Assembly: GCF_000264905.1 (NCBI RefSeq)
Contig: NW_006763133.1
Location: forward strand, 2,613,152-2,677,151
Reading direction: 5' to 3'
DNA from: Stereum hirsutum FP-91666 SS1
Lineage: Eukaryota > Basidiomycota > Agaricomycetes > Russulales > Stereaceae
DNA length: 64,000 nucleotides
Shown here in pieces: positions 48,353-59,902 of the stretch (position 1 is its first letter; each line of letters opens with the position of its first letter). The translations under genes were made by a program, and so were the position numbers. The notes under the pieces were generated by a model. It made no database searches. It was given only the letters and a program-made list of their open reading frames with translations, and was not told where the DNA came from.

Positions 48353-49368
48353 TCAGGCCTGCGCAGCCAATGCCGACACTTGCGCAAGCTCTGCCGAAGT
48401 TGCGTGTGGCGCGTTCTATATACCCATGGTGAAGGATGGAAGGATTGCGAAGACAAAGCAAAGCAAATCAACTGAAGACTCATATTTTCCCCCGAAGGAA
48501 GAGAGACTGACCTTCACGACCTTGCCCAACTGATGCTCCACTGTCTCCGCGACGCTCAAGGTTTGGCCTTGAGCAGCTTTCACGCGACTGACCTGCATCT
48601 GGAGGAAGAATTTCGGGACTTTGAGGGTGTTCAAGATAGTCGTACCCGACTGCGACTGTAGTGTGGCCCGTCCGCCCCATGATGAAGAAATGCAGAGTCA
48701 GTGGTGCACGCCCTACTTGTGACATCTGCCAGTAGAACAACTAGCTGCAGTACGTACGCGAACGCCTGCTTCGACAGCGAGATAGTCGTTCAACTGATCC
48801 TGGAGCGCCGTAAGGTTCCCTTGTGCGGGATCGGTGGGGGTCGTGAACGTGGCGCTGTAATGCAACGGGGCATATAAGCATTAGTGAGAGAAGTGCGAGA
48901 GCGTGAAGAGGCAATGGAATTCTGAACTCACAGAGCAAAGCTCAGAGGGGATAAATCGGACTGCTGGAAGTCAATCGAGCTGTAGGCAATTCCGCCCGAA
49001 ATCACGTCCGGCACACCAGTCGTCACCTCCGTCTATACCACACAGCACACCGCAATAGCGAAAATAAACATCATTTAGAATCGGAAACCAGTCCGACGAC
49101 ACATAGAAAACGACTGACAGAGGTATCACAAGTAATGACCTTGGCCAACGCTGGGACGGTATCCGCCACTTCTGCGGGAAGCGCAGTGTCCCCCGTAATG
49201 AAGCACGGATTCTGGCGCTTCGATGTAGGAGCTGAACGGAAAGCAGGAGATGGCTTGTTCATTAATAACGCGTTTCAGACATAAAGGGAAGTAAATACCA
49301 GCAAGACACAGCAAAGCCCATGTCCCAACGAACACGGCAGCACTAACGACACGGAAGAGTCCCTGCAT
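48353..49368 (-). CDS. Secreted protein of unknown function
   Basis: There are six exons (minus strand): 49368-49299, 49231-49140, 49032-48932, 48854-48758, 48655-48512 and 48415-48353, giving 188 aa in phase. The N-terminus MQGLFRVVSAAVFVGTWALL is a signal peptide, with cleavage predicted in CLAAPTSKRQ; the KR could be a pro-site. The mature part has two Cys at most (NPCFITGD is one). It continues AEVADTVPALAKTEVTTGVP, DVISGGIAYSSIDFQQSDLS, TFTTPTDPAQGNLTALQDQL, AVEAGVRSQSGTTILNTLKV and MQVSRVKAAQGQTLSVAETV, and ends ELAQVSALAAQA. Intron 4 (48757-48656) is 102 nt and contains an open alternative frame that I did not use because the joined version flows better. The family is not recognised. 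It is likely an extracellular or wall protein restricted to basidiomycetes, which is inference. Confidence 0.78.
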
Positions 49369-50034
49369 ATTCGTTATTCACGCAAGAAAAAATCGACGTA
49401 AAGACCCAAGCAAGTTGACTACGAAGTGACCCGAGATGAAGGGAGAGGAAGACGAGCGAAGGAACCAGTCCAAAGTAAATGAGAGTGTGACGAGGAAGAG
49501 GAGCTTGTCCAAAGGTGAGGAAACCGGTCCTCGAAGGGTGAATGAAGGTCGAGTGAAAAAGAGCGACAAAGACAAGGAACGAAGGGATGGAGAAACAATC
49601 TTCTCACTGGACGGGTATTTGTACCCGAGGTTGACCAGGGGTGAGCCGGTAAAGCTTGGCATCCATGTGGGTATGTTTCTATGCCGACAACATCGACGAT
49701 GGTCGGGAGCAAGTCGTGACAAAACGCAAGATGATTCGTTCGGAATATCAAGCATTGGCAAGCGCGATAGTCTCTTGGGAACGTATAGGTTTATGCGACA
49801 TAACTGTGTGTGATCAAGTGAACATTGCTTGGGAAACTTGATGTCAAGGCGTACAACGGCTCATAAAGTATGCCAGAGGCGGTTGTAATGTGCAAGAAAG
49901 AGCCAGACTTCGGAGGACATGCCTCCGTGCGGCGGGAGACCGCGTTGATTGAATCAGAAGGACAGATTATGCGATAGGAAACAAATACATACTACGACTG
50001 GCATTACAAATCGAGCGAAATCAAACAAAACTCG
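49369..50034. other. Promoter of the secreted-protein gene and SF3B4 3' flank
   Basis: This 666-bp spacer between two minus-strand genes has a purine-rich plus strand at 49430-49600. Its open frames (both strands, ~110-127 codons) are mutual shadows without homology. No gene is called. Confidence 0.5.
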
Positions 50035-51304
50035 TTAGCCCATGTACGCGCCCTGTGGTGGAGGCATCATAGGCGTCATCCCCTGCATGGGCATACCCTG
50101 CGGGTTGAACCCAGGGGGCGGTGGCGGTGGATAACCCTGGCCTGGATGGTACACTGGCATACCCTGCGGAGGTGGTGGCGGCATACCTGGCATTCCCATA
50201 CCAGGCATACCCATTCCCATAGGAGGCTGCATCATCTGCATACCCTGCGGTGGTGGCATTCCAGCCATCTGCATCGGCATGCCACCAGGCATAATCGTCT
50301 GCTGTGGCGTGAATCCAGGTGGCGGAGGTGGTTGGGCGAGGGCACCGGCGAATTGACCTTGGTAGGGGCCTTGCATTCCGGGCATGGGAGGACGGGAGCC
50401 AAAGGCGATGGGTGCAGGTGGTGGGCGAGCGGCGACAGGAAGAGCGTTGTTTTTGCGGGCTTGAGCGGCGAGGAGTCGTTCAGCGGGAGTTCCGTGGCGT
50501 TCCCCCTTGCCATCCTTTTTGAAGGCATATTGAACGGTGATAGCCTTATTCATGAGGAATTGGCCGTTCATGGATTCGACAGCTGCGTCCGACGACTCGA
50601 AGTCTGTGTATGCGACGAATCCGTAGCCTTTTGACTGGCCTGTTTGAGGGTCACGGGCAATCTGCAAATTTGTACGGTCAATCGAACGCAGTACGTTGTA
50701 CAAGTACAAGGGATACAACGCACCTTAGCAGTGGTTGCCATTACCCCAAATGCGCTGAATGTATCATACAGTAACCGCTCGTCCACGTTCTCATCCAAGT
50801 TGCCGATGAAGAGGTTCGCGCCTACGTCGAGCTGCTTCTTGTCAGACGAAGCCTGAATAATGGAGGCATGTGTCAGCGACAGTCCGCAGAATGAACATGA
50901 ACGCGGATTAAAAGAACGGTGTAGCGAACCTTGTTCACCCTGATAGGTTTTCCCCACAATTTGATCTGGTTCATAATCTTACAGGCGTACTCTGCATCAT
51001 CCTCCGTCAGGAACTCGCAGAAACCATAGCCTTGATGTGCCATAGAAATACGATCCTTGGGTAAATGCACATTGACTAAACATAGTTTCTCGCGTTAAGA
51101 CAGCCCGTAGTGGAATAGACTTCAAGTACTCACCGACGGGACCGGCCTGTAACATCAGCTCCCATACGAGCGCGTCAGTGCACCGTTCATCCAGGTTTCC
51201 CTGGGAGGCATTGGCCTGTCAGTATCTCAGTGTTTGGTACGTCAAATTTGACGTACCAAATAGACCGTAGCCTCTTGATTCCTATCGTCCTGTGGCCTTG
51301 ACAT
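50035..51304 (-). CDS. HSH49: Splicing factor 3B subunit 4 (SF3B4/Hsh49)
   Basis: There are five exons (minus strand): 51304-51257, 51200-51134, 51075-50930, 50852-50724 and 50661-50035, giving 338 aa. SF3B4 is part of the U2 snRNP SF3b complex and contacts pre-mRNA near the branch site. RRM1 (about residues 13-90) has RNP2 VYLGNL and RNP1 [12 protein letters not shown]2 (about 100-178) has RNP2 LFIGNL and RNP1 SKGYGFVAY. The N-terminal [20 protein letters not shown] is diagnostic for the family. After RRM2 comes the linker [20 protein letters not shown], also family-typical, then a Pro/Gly/Met-rich C-terminal third (repeats such as [20 protein letters not shown]). It starts divergently from the phosducin-like gene 325 bp away. 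Confidence 0.95.
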
Positions 51305-51628
51305 AATCGTGCGATACTTTCGAGAGGTGTGAGGAGGAAGGGAAGGAAGGAAGTGCGTGGTGCAAATGGACGCGTTGAAGACCGGTTTAAACGCGCGGTC
51401 CGGCAAGGCCCGGGTATGCTCTGTGGCACCGCTGTCTAATGCTGTGGCAACTCGACTTCGCATCTCTTCCGTGGACCGTCACTCACTGCAAACTCACTGG
51501 GCCGCAGTGCCTTTACCTCCATCAACCCTCTCGCAGCACTGAACATCGCCTTAGCGCGTCGCATTTCACTCCATAAAACCAAGAGCTTCGTGACTCCGCA
51601 TCCATTCACTTTTAGATCTGTCCAGAAT
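51305..51628. promoter_or_regulatory. Divergent promoter of SF3B4 and the phosducin-like gene
   Basis: These 324 bp separate two oppositely oriented start codons, so they hold both promoters. No TATA element is clear. Confidence 0.45.
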
Positions 51629-52757
51629 GGCCATCAACGCAAATGAAGACACAGAATTGTAAGTTGGTGAGGATCGCTCGCCTTCTCACCCTTCGTAATA
51701 TCTACGCAATCCACATTGTACTTATACCGCACTGTTATCTAGCAATGAAGCTCTTCGTAAACATGGCATCCTTCCACCCCTCAAAGCACGCACACCATCA
51801 CCCTCACCTCCCCCATCTCCAACTCTTCATGACAAGCTTTCTACGATGAACCTTTCATCTCGAGAACTTGAAGAACTTGCGGACGACATCAATGATGACG
51901 ATGCGGAAGAAGCAATACGTGAGTATCGAGAGAGAATGATGAAGGAAATGAGGAAGGAGGAGAAGGCAGGACGGTTTGGGAGCGTCATTCCTATCGGGAG
52001 GGATGATTATACTAGGGAGGTCACGGAGGCCAGTAAGGTTGACGAGCCCATGGATGAGGCCGAGGAAGATGAAGAGGATATGGAAGATGAGGATGATCCA
52101 AGCGGAGAAGGGAGAAGATCCGCCAAAGGCCGGGGTACAGGGGTAGTGTGCTTCCTGTACAAGGATGGGTATGTTTGTTCTGATTCTCATCTAAGAGGAA
52201 GGCATACTCGCCTATCCTTTGTTTTTGTGTGCTTCCTACAGCAACTGAATATTATATGCAGCATCCCCAGGAGCGACCGTACCTACGTCCATGTCCGAGC
52301 ACTTGCCGCAAAACATCCGCGAACAAAATTTGTCTCCATCGTAGGCGATAGATGTCTCCCAAATCTTCCCGACTCAAGGGTCCCTATGTTCATTGTGTAC
52401 CGCGGTGGCGAAATTCGAACCCAAATTGTCAGCTGGGCTGCAGACAAGGAGCGTAAAGCGGAAGGTGAGGGCATTTCACTCGAACACAGAGTGTGGCTCA
52501 TATGTGGCGTCCTAGAACTGGAAGCTCTCCTCATCCTCTGTGGAGCCATAGTCCCGTCACCCCGTCTGTTTCCCGGGAAGTCGCATGGTGTGGACGATGG
52601 GCCACAGAAGGCTACTCACAGTGATGAGGAGGAGAGTGAAGACGAAGATGACCATGGTGCAAGGCGATCGAAAAGCACATTCACAAACCATACAATGAAG
52701 AATATCCGAGGCCCTGCTAGGACAGCGGATGACAGCGACTCTGACTTCGACCTGTAA
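51629..52757 (+). CDS. PLP2: Phosducin-like protein (PLP2/PhLP3-VIAF type)
   Basis: There are four exons: 51629-51660, 51743-52168, 52262-52464 and 52516-52757, joining to 300 aa. The N-terminal helix NEDTEFNEALRKHGILPPLK is the family hallmark. It is followed by a helical charged segment (LDELADDIND-like: SSRELEELADDINDDDAEEA) and REYRERMMKEMRKEEKAGRF. The thioredoxin-like fold continues with GVVCFLYKDG, HVRALAAKHPRTKFVSIVGD and RVPMFIVYRGGEIRTQIVSW. Phosducin-like proteins of this class assist the CCT chaperonin in folding actin and tubulin and are essential in yeast. The C-terminus is acidic (SDEEESEDEDD, DDSDSDFDL). A ~30-residue acidic insert (DEAEEDEEDMEDEDD) follows the N-terminal helices. 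An alternative acceptor 22 nt upstream of exon 3 would introduce a stop, which supports the acceptor chosen. Confidence 0.88.
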
Positions 52758-53332
52758 TATTGCTCGCCCCCGTACTCGCAACGATAGGATGTATCTCTAA
52801 TCTGGAGTCCGTGTCATCTGTATTGTATCATCATTTTCGCTCTGCTAACGCTTGTGTGAAACGTTTCGGCGGTTAAATACAAGTAGGCCGTGAGTATCCA
52901 TTGTCATCCGTTTTGTCTCAAGTCACTCAATCATCCATAGTATTAGAGGCCTTACTATTACTCGTCGAGTGCAAGCGATGCCGACTTGAGGTTGAACTAA
53001 GCAATTGGCTCTCGGGTGTCCTCCAGTGCAGCATCGCTGACCCGATGGTCAAGGGTGCTGATGCTCCGACAAATCAACTCTTATAGTTGTAAACTCAGAT
53101 TTTGAGACATAAAAAGTGCTGGATGTCAATGAACGCTCGAATCTCAAGACAAAATGCGGCGAAATGTGGCCCAGACTCGTTTCTGAAGTACTAGCTTCGT
53201 GACCATCCCGACGTTCGCCGATGGGTGAATCGCGCATCGATTGGCAAAGCGCGTGAGACCCGTGGCGTCATTCGACTTGAGCTCGAATTTCCCATTTCAT
53301 CTACCAGAGCAACTGTCTTACAAACCACCACC
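52758..53332. other. Spacer upstream of the MIF gene
   Basis: This 575-bp gap contains the 3' UTR of the phosducin-like gene and the promoter of the MIF homolog. No other feature could be supported. Confidence 0.5.
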
Positions 53333-54022
53333 ATGCCTGCTCTCGAACTTACCACCAATGTCAAGGTGCATGGGCTGATCTACCATCCATCTCAGAAATC
53401 CGTAACAATGTACTTACCGCGAAAACCCTTAATCGATAGGTCTCCGACCCGAAGGCTTTCAGCCTGGAGTTCTCTAAGGTTTGTTCTCCTACTTCGATAA
53501 AATGACTCCCCTCTCACGAAAGAGGAATTCGTATAATCTGCAGGTCGCTGCTGAAGTCTTGGGAAAACCCGAGCTGTACATCTCAGTCGCATATAACTAT
53601 TCCGAATTCCTCACCTTCAACGGTTCCTTCGACCCCGCTTTCCTCCTGAAGATCGTGAGTAGAAATCCCTTATAAGTCACCATGTGACTAGTTCTTGATT
53701 TAGAATCGCTGTCCATTTGGTAGACTTCGCTCAATAACATCGAGCCCAAGGTAAACGAAGTATACAGCAAAGCGCTGTTTGCCTTCTTCGAGAAGCAACT
53801 CGGTATTCCAGGCGATAGAGGTTACATGTACGCCATATCATATCCTTTGTATTGTCAATGTATCAACTAAACGTTTTCCTCCAGCACTTTCTATGATCCC
53901 GGCCTGGCCTACTTGGGGTAAGCGACTCATCGAAATATACGTTGAGGTCTATTTACTACACATACTCATACACCGTCCACAGCCACAAGGGAACCACCTT
54001 CGCCGCGATCTTTGGCTCATAG
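53333..54022 (+). CDS. Macrophage migration inhibitory factor (MIF) homolog
   Basis: There are six exons: 53333-53365, 53440-53478, 53544-53654, 53724-53827, 53885-53917 and 53983-54022, joining to 119 aa, the normal MIF length. The family is a homotrimeric beta-alpha-beta fold with keto-enol tautomerase activity using an N-terminal proline. Here Met-Pro (MPALELTTNVK) leaves Pro1 free after methionine removal. The active-site Lys is in VLGKPELYISV (human KPPQYIAV), the strand ITFYDPGLAYLG aligns with human INYYDMNAANVG, and HKGTTFAAIFGS aligns with the NSTFA end. The human CxxC oxidoreductase motif is absent: the segment reads FDPAFLLKI. With 6 exons in 360 coding bases, it is easily missed by gene finders. 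In vertebrates MIF is a cytokine, but in a fungus a metabolic or signalling tautomerase is more likely. Confidence 0.88.
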
Positions 54023-54441
54023 AGAATGAATGCATTGAGGATGTGCCCCACGAACGTAGGACCGACTGAAGAGTGCAGTGGTGCTTGAAGCTTGATGCCT
54101 TAAACATGTATTCACCCGGAAAAACGAAGTCAATGTACAATGTATTTGCTGCTCCCTGCAGTCGAGCTCTTCGACGGTTTTTCAATCACTGGAAGTACAC
54201 CGCTCATACCTCTCCCTTCTGTACATAATATTTCTTTGACATCGTTCAAGGGCGGTGCACATCAAATCTCCACGCCACACCAAATGGAACTCCGATACAC
54301 GAGGCACAGGGCGTGATCAAGATGAACTTGAACCAAATATGCTCCCAACCATCATCTGGGCCCTTACTTGTAAAAGTGCAATCCTCAGCGGTATATAACT
54401 ACATATCACCAAGATATCCTCTCAGAAAACACAATCTCACT
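54023..54441. other. Spacer upstream of the arrestin-like gene
   Basis: These 419 bp hold the MIF 3' flank and the promoter of the arrestin-like gene. Nothing else was identified. Confidence 0.5.
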
Positions 54442-56544
54442 ATGGGCGTCAAGACGGTCACCAGCCGCTCGCACGCTCGAACCAAGTCCGAGCCTGTGAA
54501 AGTCAAGGCTTCGAGTGGCGCTAGTACTGGCAAGATGTCTGCGAAGATCCTCAAGGAGAAACCTTTGCCAAAGACCCCTGGGCCTGTGATTCCGAGTGTA
54601 CTTCTTCCAGAATATTCGCGTACATCTACTTTTCGGTAACGAACCCTATTGCACGGTTGTGACTCTGCACTTCGTGTTTGTTCGTTTACTAACTTCGTGT
54701 CTGTCTGCCATTCTTAGGTCTGGAGAGCTCTCGTTGACTCTCGAAAGTCCCTCTATTCAACTGTCCCAATGGAAGGATCAGGACAATGCAAGTCCGATTC
54801 CAGTATATAACGACCAAGGACCCATCCAAGGCACTGTCGCCTTTGCGCCACAACCTGGTCCCCTTATAGGCAGATTGAACGTCCATGTTAATATCATCGC
54901 AACGTATCTCACTTCCTTTGCCAACGAGGACTAATGTATTATCTTAGGTTGAGGGATCTTTCCTTTACATCTGCTCCAAGGTGGACATGGTATTCGAAGA
55001 TGCACCCGCAGAACTACACTCTGGATCAATCCGTCACCGCCACGTCTTTCACTCTGCGCATGCCTACTTGGATCTCCGAGCGAACAGAACCAGCAGCTAT
55101 ATCGGCGGTCACTCTATGATATCCTCAGTTCGCGATTCGGGAGTCTCGATCCAGACTCAGAAGTCGTCGGCGTTATCTTCTCTGAAGCAGATAGACGAAC
55201 ACAATTTCGCTTTTACATTTGGGATGCCGAAACCTCGCAGGCCGCAGGCAGAGTTGCCGCCGAGTTTGACTACGTTCTTGACATCAGGTGTGGACGTTAG
55301 GGGACGCACCGCGACTGATCACATGGAAGTTTCGTATCGTTTCATATCTTCCTGGGAGCCTTTCTATGAGGACGAAGAGGACGCAAGGTAGGCATCCAAT
55401 TTCTTAACACTGTGGAAGTTGATCTGAATATTGTTACGCAGCATCGAGGTTCCTATTCTCATCCACCCAGATGAGCAGTATCCTTTGGAAGTCAGCTTCA
55501 ACCCGTCCCCAGATTCCTGGTCTGAGATACCTCTTCTCGACGACAATGTATCAGGCCTGCCATATCATTGCTTGGTAAATACATCCCGTTATGCCTCTCT
55601 TAACCATTATTCACCACCTATTCTCCAGCTCACCGTCCCTCGCCTTCACGTCTTCCCACGGAACACTTCCATCCCCTTCTACATCATTTTCGCTGTCCCA
55701 TCCACACACAAAGACACCGCTCTAACTCGCCGCCTTGCCACAACTTCCATCCTCCGCATCTTCCTCACCCGCGAACTCACCATCGACACCACCCATCCCC
55801 AGTGGTCCGTCGACCCAGCTCCTCCTCCACCCGCCCCTCCCTCCTCATCCCACGAATTCGACTCCGACAACCTCCCACCTCCTTCCGGAGACTCGGAATC
55901 CTCCAGCAGGAGCTCGAGGTCCTCGACTGTGCTCAGCCCCCCTGAGAGCGAGAGCGGAACGTCGGATGCCTCGTCGAGTTTGTATAGAACGCGTCGCGAG
56001 AAGATGCTGCAGGAGAAATTAGGTGTTCGTCGGCATAGTGCCCCGCTCATCCTCTTTCGTGCCCCATCACCACGACCACCATCTTCAACTGCAAGTATGG
56101 TAACTCCGCCGCCACCTGCCGAAGATGCCCGTACTACGATCTATGAGACCGAATCGATGTACTCCGCCATCTCAGCGCCCGAAGAGCGTGAAGTCTCGTT
56201 GGTGTCCGAAGTGAGGATGTTATTGTCGGATACATCAGAGGGGTTCACGAAGCGGGGTAAGATGCCGGGGAAGAGGAGGAGCGATATGAGCATGGCGATG
56301 GCCGTGCCGGATGGAATGTATAGAGGGGAGTTGAGATTGAATGGTGGGATGCTGCCTTCGATGGATTGGGCCGGGTTGAGCGTCCAGGTACGTCTTTTGT
56401 GCGGCCTAAGTATGCTATGCCTCGTGACCAGACTGGCACATCTGACGCTCTTGTTGGGTTTGTGTATTTTAGTACTTTGTTGAGGCATCGGTACTTTTTG
56501 ATGACCATGAGATGAAAGTGAAGTTACCTATACGGATATACTGA
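54442..56544 (+). CDS. Arrestin-like (alpha-arrestin type) protein
   Basis: There are five exons: 54442-54635, 54718-54886, 54948-55387, 55442-56387 and 56473-56544, giving 606 aa in phase. The first 60 residues are basic (HARTKSEPVKVKASSGASTG). A first beta-sandwich follows: SGELSLTLESPSIQLS, then GRLNVHVEGSFLYICSKVDM and the hinge region HNFAFTFGMPKPRRPQAELP. The second half includes IEVPILIHPDEQYPLEVSFN, ILQLTVPRLHVFPRNTSIPF and RLATTSILRIFLTRELTIDT. A ~150-residue Pro/Ser-rich insert (PPPPAPPSSSHEFD; SRSSRSSTVLSPPESESGT) interrupts it. The final strands return with MYRGELRLNGGMLPSMDWAG and YFVEASVLFDDHEMKVKLPI. In fungi such proteins act as ubiquitin-ligase adaptors for endocytosis. No PPxY motif was seen, so that role is unproven. 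The assignment rests on fold pattern and is moderate. Confidence 0.68.
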
Positions 56545-56770
56545 TAGCGACGACCGGGTTACCTTGGATAATCGTTTCCTGGTTGGATCGTTTGAAGTGT
56601 GTACTGTTATGTATGAACATTTACCAGCAGCCCCATAGAGGCTAGTATGTAATAGCAGGAAGCAAAGCGATACATGAGACTAGACAAATCGATAACACAC
56701 CCATCACGGACACGATAGACGCTCGAAAGCTGCACTTCTACGTGGAAGCGATCAAGTCCACCCTCTCGAA

Positions 56771-58607
56771 CTACCCATCCTCGTCATCTCCTGAATCGAT
56801 GACGATGGCCTCACTCCTTGAGCCCGCCTCCTCCCTCATTTCCGCATCGTCCTCCGGCGTAACACTCGACCGCTGCTGGCTCCAAGACGGCGGCGACGAA
56901 GTGGGTTGGGGAGTAGGTACAGATGTAGATGGAGTCGGAGTCGAGGAATCAGATGCAGAAATCGGCGGTATTGATTTCTGAGGTCTTGCCCTTGCGATCA
57001 GCGCATCGAATTCCGCCTTGTGTACTCTCTGTTTCGTATTCGCATCGATGGAATGACAAAACCACCAGTCAGCCGATGAACTGAAGCACAAGGTACGACG
57101 ACCGCACGGAGCAAAGCTCGACGTCCAAGCGTCTAGATTATATCAGTGACAGCAACGGGATGAAGGTCGTACCTGGTACTCAACCGTATCCTTCACGGCC
57201 TCCTTACCCGACATTTTCCTCCCTGTGGCAACGGCTTTACGTTCATCTTCCCATCGCTTCATCTCCGCACGCAACTCTGGAACTTGCTTTCGCTGTGTCG
57301 GCCCGCGGTCGAGATTCGCGTTGTATATCATTACCCATCTGTGGTACGGATAAAGTAAAAATGGAACATAGAGGACGCGGGGAAGGATGAAACAGTGAGT
57401 AGAGCGGATCGGGGAAAACGTCATAATGGTGGCGAGTTCCATACCGTTGATGTCTCGCCGTAAGAGCGCTCTTGTCCCCGGTCGTCGATAGATCCCATTC
57501 TGCGAGGTAGTCCCGGATGCGTTTGTCTTTCAGCATGGAGTATGAGACTTTGGGCAGAGGAACAGTATTGGAGTCAACGACGTCTTTTGCCTTGTCTCTG
57601 CATTCCCACGTAGTGGTCAGAGCATTGTGGATAGGATGCGTATGAGTTGTGTTTAGACTCACTTGCCCTTCATCTTGGCTCTGCCATCTAGAAGCTTCGC
57701 CCATTCCATCTTTTGAGCGCTCTCCCGTTTGACGGCTCTTGGTGCAGCAAGAGTGGCACCAGAGCCAGAGGAAGTCCGACTTAAAGATGCTCCTGTCTTG
57801 CACCCACTGTCGATGTGTACGTTTATCTTTGAGTGCAATACAGACTTCTGGCACATTGGGCAGTCAACACATTCGGGAGCTGTGACGATGATGGCCAGAT
57901 GGGTCCATAAATTAGAATGTTGCAGAGAGATGACTAGAAACGTAAAAGATGACGAACTTGAGGAACGTTCGGGATCAGAAACCTCCTTGGTGTCATTCTT
58001 CGACTTGGAAGTAGACGGAGCTTGCGATCGTTTAGTGAGTGCAGATGGACCGGGAATACTGTCGTTTTCAGGGTTGACTCTTCGTTTCTTCGATGGACGA
58101 GTGTTGGTTGGATGATCGTTCGTACGTTTAGCTGCCTCACGAGCCTCTTCTTGCTCTTGACAAAGTTCGAGAACTAACGGTCTGCACGAGACGTTCAAGA
58201 TGTGTAACCTAAGTACAAGATGTTAGGCGATAGAACGCACCTCGCGTTGGACCATGCTACCACAGCATCCTCCAATGATGTATTTACTTTGATATGGAAC
58301 TCTGTGGCTTCCTTCCGACATGTAGGGCACTGGGCCTTGTCCGCCATCGCGCCACGTATACACTGCGGCAATCAGGAACAGGTTCAAGGAGTTGAGACAT
58401 ACATGATCCGAGGCCGACTGGCGAAACTGGAACACGCACGAGCGAACAAAAAGAATGTCCACAGGGAAGGACAACAGGCCCTTCGAAGAGATTGGAACAA
58501 ATCAGACAGCGAAGCGAGCTGTCGAGCGACTGCAGTGAAGAGTGGGAGAAGTCTGTTGGGTCGTCTATGTCCAGCTTCAAGATGTCCTCGACAGCGTTCT
58601 TGACCAT
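56771..58607 (-). CDS. RAD18: E3 ubiquitin ligase RAD18, postreplication repair
   Basis: There are seven exons (minus strand): 58607-58440, 58362-58241, 58181-57958, 57879-57663, 57597-57445, 57338-57173 and 57028-56771, giving 435 aa. Rad18 with Rad6 monoubiquitinates PCNA at stalled forks. The N-terminus has a C3HC4 RING (LRCLICSNLFEGPVVLPCGH, SFCSLCIRG, then AQCPTCRKE). The UBZ4 zinc finger is CPMCQKSVLHSKINVHIDSG followed by C. The SAP domain follows (YSMLKDKRIRDYLAEWDLST, RHQRWVMIYNANLD). The last part, QRVHKAEFDALIARARPQKS, completes the Rad6-binding region, with a Ser/Pro tail ending VIDSGDDEDG. Intron 6 (57172-57029) is 144 nt. The nearest acceptor within it (57143) breaks the frame, whereas the one at 57029 keeps it and gives the expected helix, so the long intron is chosen. 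The promoter lies only 117 bp from the transposable element at 58724. Confidence 0.9.
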
Positions 58608-58723
58608 TGTAGAGGTTTAGCGTCGCCGTCTACGACGTAGTAGGTAAGCAAGAACACACGTCGCGTCGAGCGCGGGAAACTTAAACGCGCTCACGCGTGG
58701 GCACGTGATAATCACGACCCATA

Positions 58724-59090
58724 CAGTGGCGCACAAAAAGAATGCAGGTGGCACTGTGGCCCCGACCATGATCCGATTTTTTTTCAGTCATGCTATGTGA
58801 TCTTGCTTGGTCTTTTGCATCATGGAATAGGGCTATATGTGGTGCCTTCTGAATGTGCAAGTTCTGTGTGAATAGCTATAAATGTAGTTGTAGAATGCCA
58901 GATTTGAATATAATCGTTGATTTTCTGATATTTTTGTTTGCACTTGGAAGACCTCATCAAATCAGATGAACCAAAGGATGCACATGCTATTGAGAAGGTA
59001 TATTACAAGATTGGGTATGCAACTGGACAGTATGAAAATCATGTGTGATTCTGGCTAGGAGGGACATTTCTTCAACAAAATGCAGGGATC
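58724..59090 (+). repeat. Left inverted arm of the foldback element
   Basis: This 367-bp arm pairs with 60053-60419 on the opposite strand. The outer ~45 bp (CAGTGGCGCACAAAAAGAAT onward) are identical in both arms. Confidence 0.8.
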
Positions 59091-59237
59091 ATCATGGTGT
59101 TCCAGAATATCCAGGCTATACCATAACCTACTATAGATAACCCATGACGAAGGTGTAATGTAGGATTGAATCACTCATAGGGTAATTGGAGTGATTATCA
59201 CTGCTACTGTGTCTTCTGCAGGCTTTTGGTGATCCCT
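59081..59237 (+). repeat. 157-bp block bordering the gap, left copy
   Basis: The block runs from TGCAGGGATCATCATGG to TTTTGGTGATCCCT and is identical in all positions to 59903-60059. Its own ends are near-perfect inverted copies of each other (TGCAGGGATCA and TGATCCCTGCA). Confidence 0.85.
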
Positions 59238-59902
59238 NNNNNNNNNNNNNNNNNNNNNNNNNNNNNNNNNNNNNNNNNNNNNNNNNNNNNNNNNNNNNNN
59301 NNNNNNNNNNNNNNNNNNNNNNNNNNNNNNNNNNNNNNNNNNNNNNNNNNNNNNNNNNNNNNNNNNNNNNNNNNNNNNNNNNNNNNNNNNNNNNNNNNNN
59401 NNNNNNNNNNNNNNNNNNNNNNNNNNNNNNNNNNNNNNNNNNNNNNNNNNNNNNNNNNNNNNNNNNNNNNNNNNNNNNNNNNNNNNNNNNNNNNNNNNNN
59501 NNNNNNNNNNNNNNNNNNNNNNNNNNNNNNNNNNNNNNNNNNNNNNNNNNNNNNNNNNNNNNNNNNNNNNNNNNNNNNNNNNNNNNNNNNNNNNNNNNNN
59601 NNNNNNNNNNNNNNNNNNNNNNNNNNNNNNNNNNNNNNNNNNNNNNNNNNNNNNNNNNNNNNNNNNNNNNNNNNNNNNNNNNNNNNNNNNNNNNNNNNNN
59701 NNNNNNNNNNNNNNNNNNNNNNNNNNNNNNNNNNNNNNNNNNNNNNNNNNNNNNNNNNNNNNNNNNNNNNNNNNNNNNNNNNNNNNNNNNNNNNNNNNNN
59801 NNNNNNNNNNNNNNNNNNNNNNNNNNNNNNNNNNNNNNNNNNNNNNNNNNNNNNNNNNNNNNNNNNNNNNNNNNNNNNNNNNNNNNNNNNNNNNNNNNNN
59901 NN
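59238..59902. other. Assembly gap (665 N)
   Basis: These are unknown bases. Any reading frame spanning them is meaningless. Identical 157-bp sequences on both sides suggest overlapping contig ends that were not merged. Confidence 0.95.

Noticed and set aside
57029..57143. Extra RAD18 exon starting at the CTAG acceptor near 57142
   Set aside because: It joins in the wrong phase and gives a premature stop; the acceptor at 57029 keeps frame and the expected helix.
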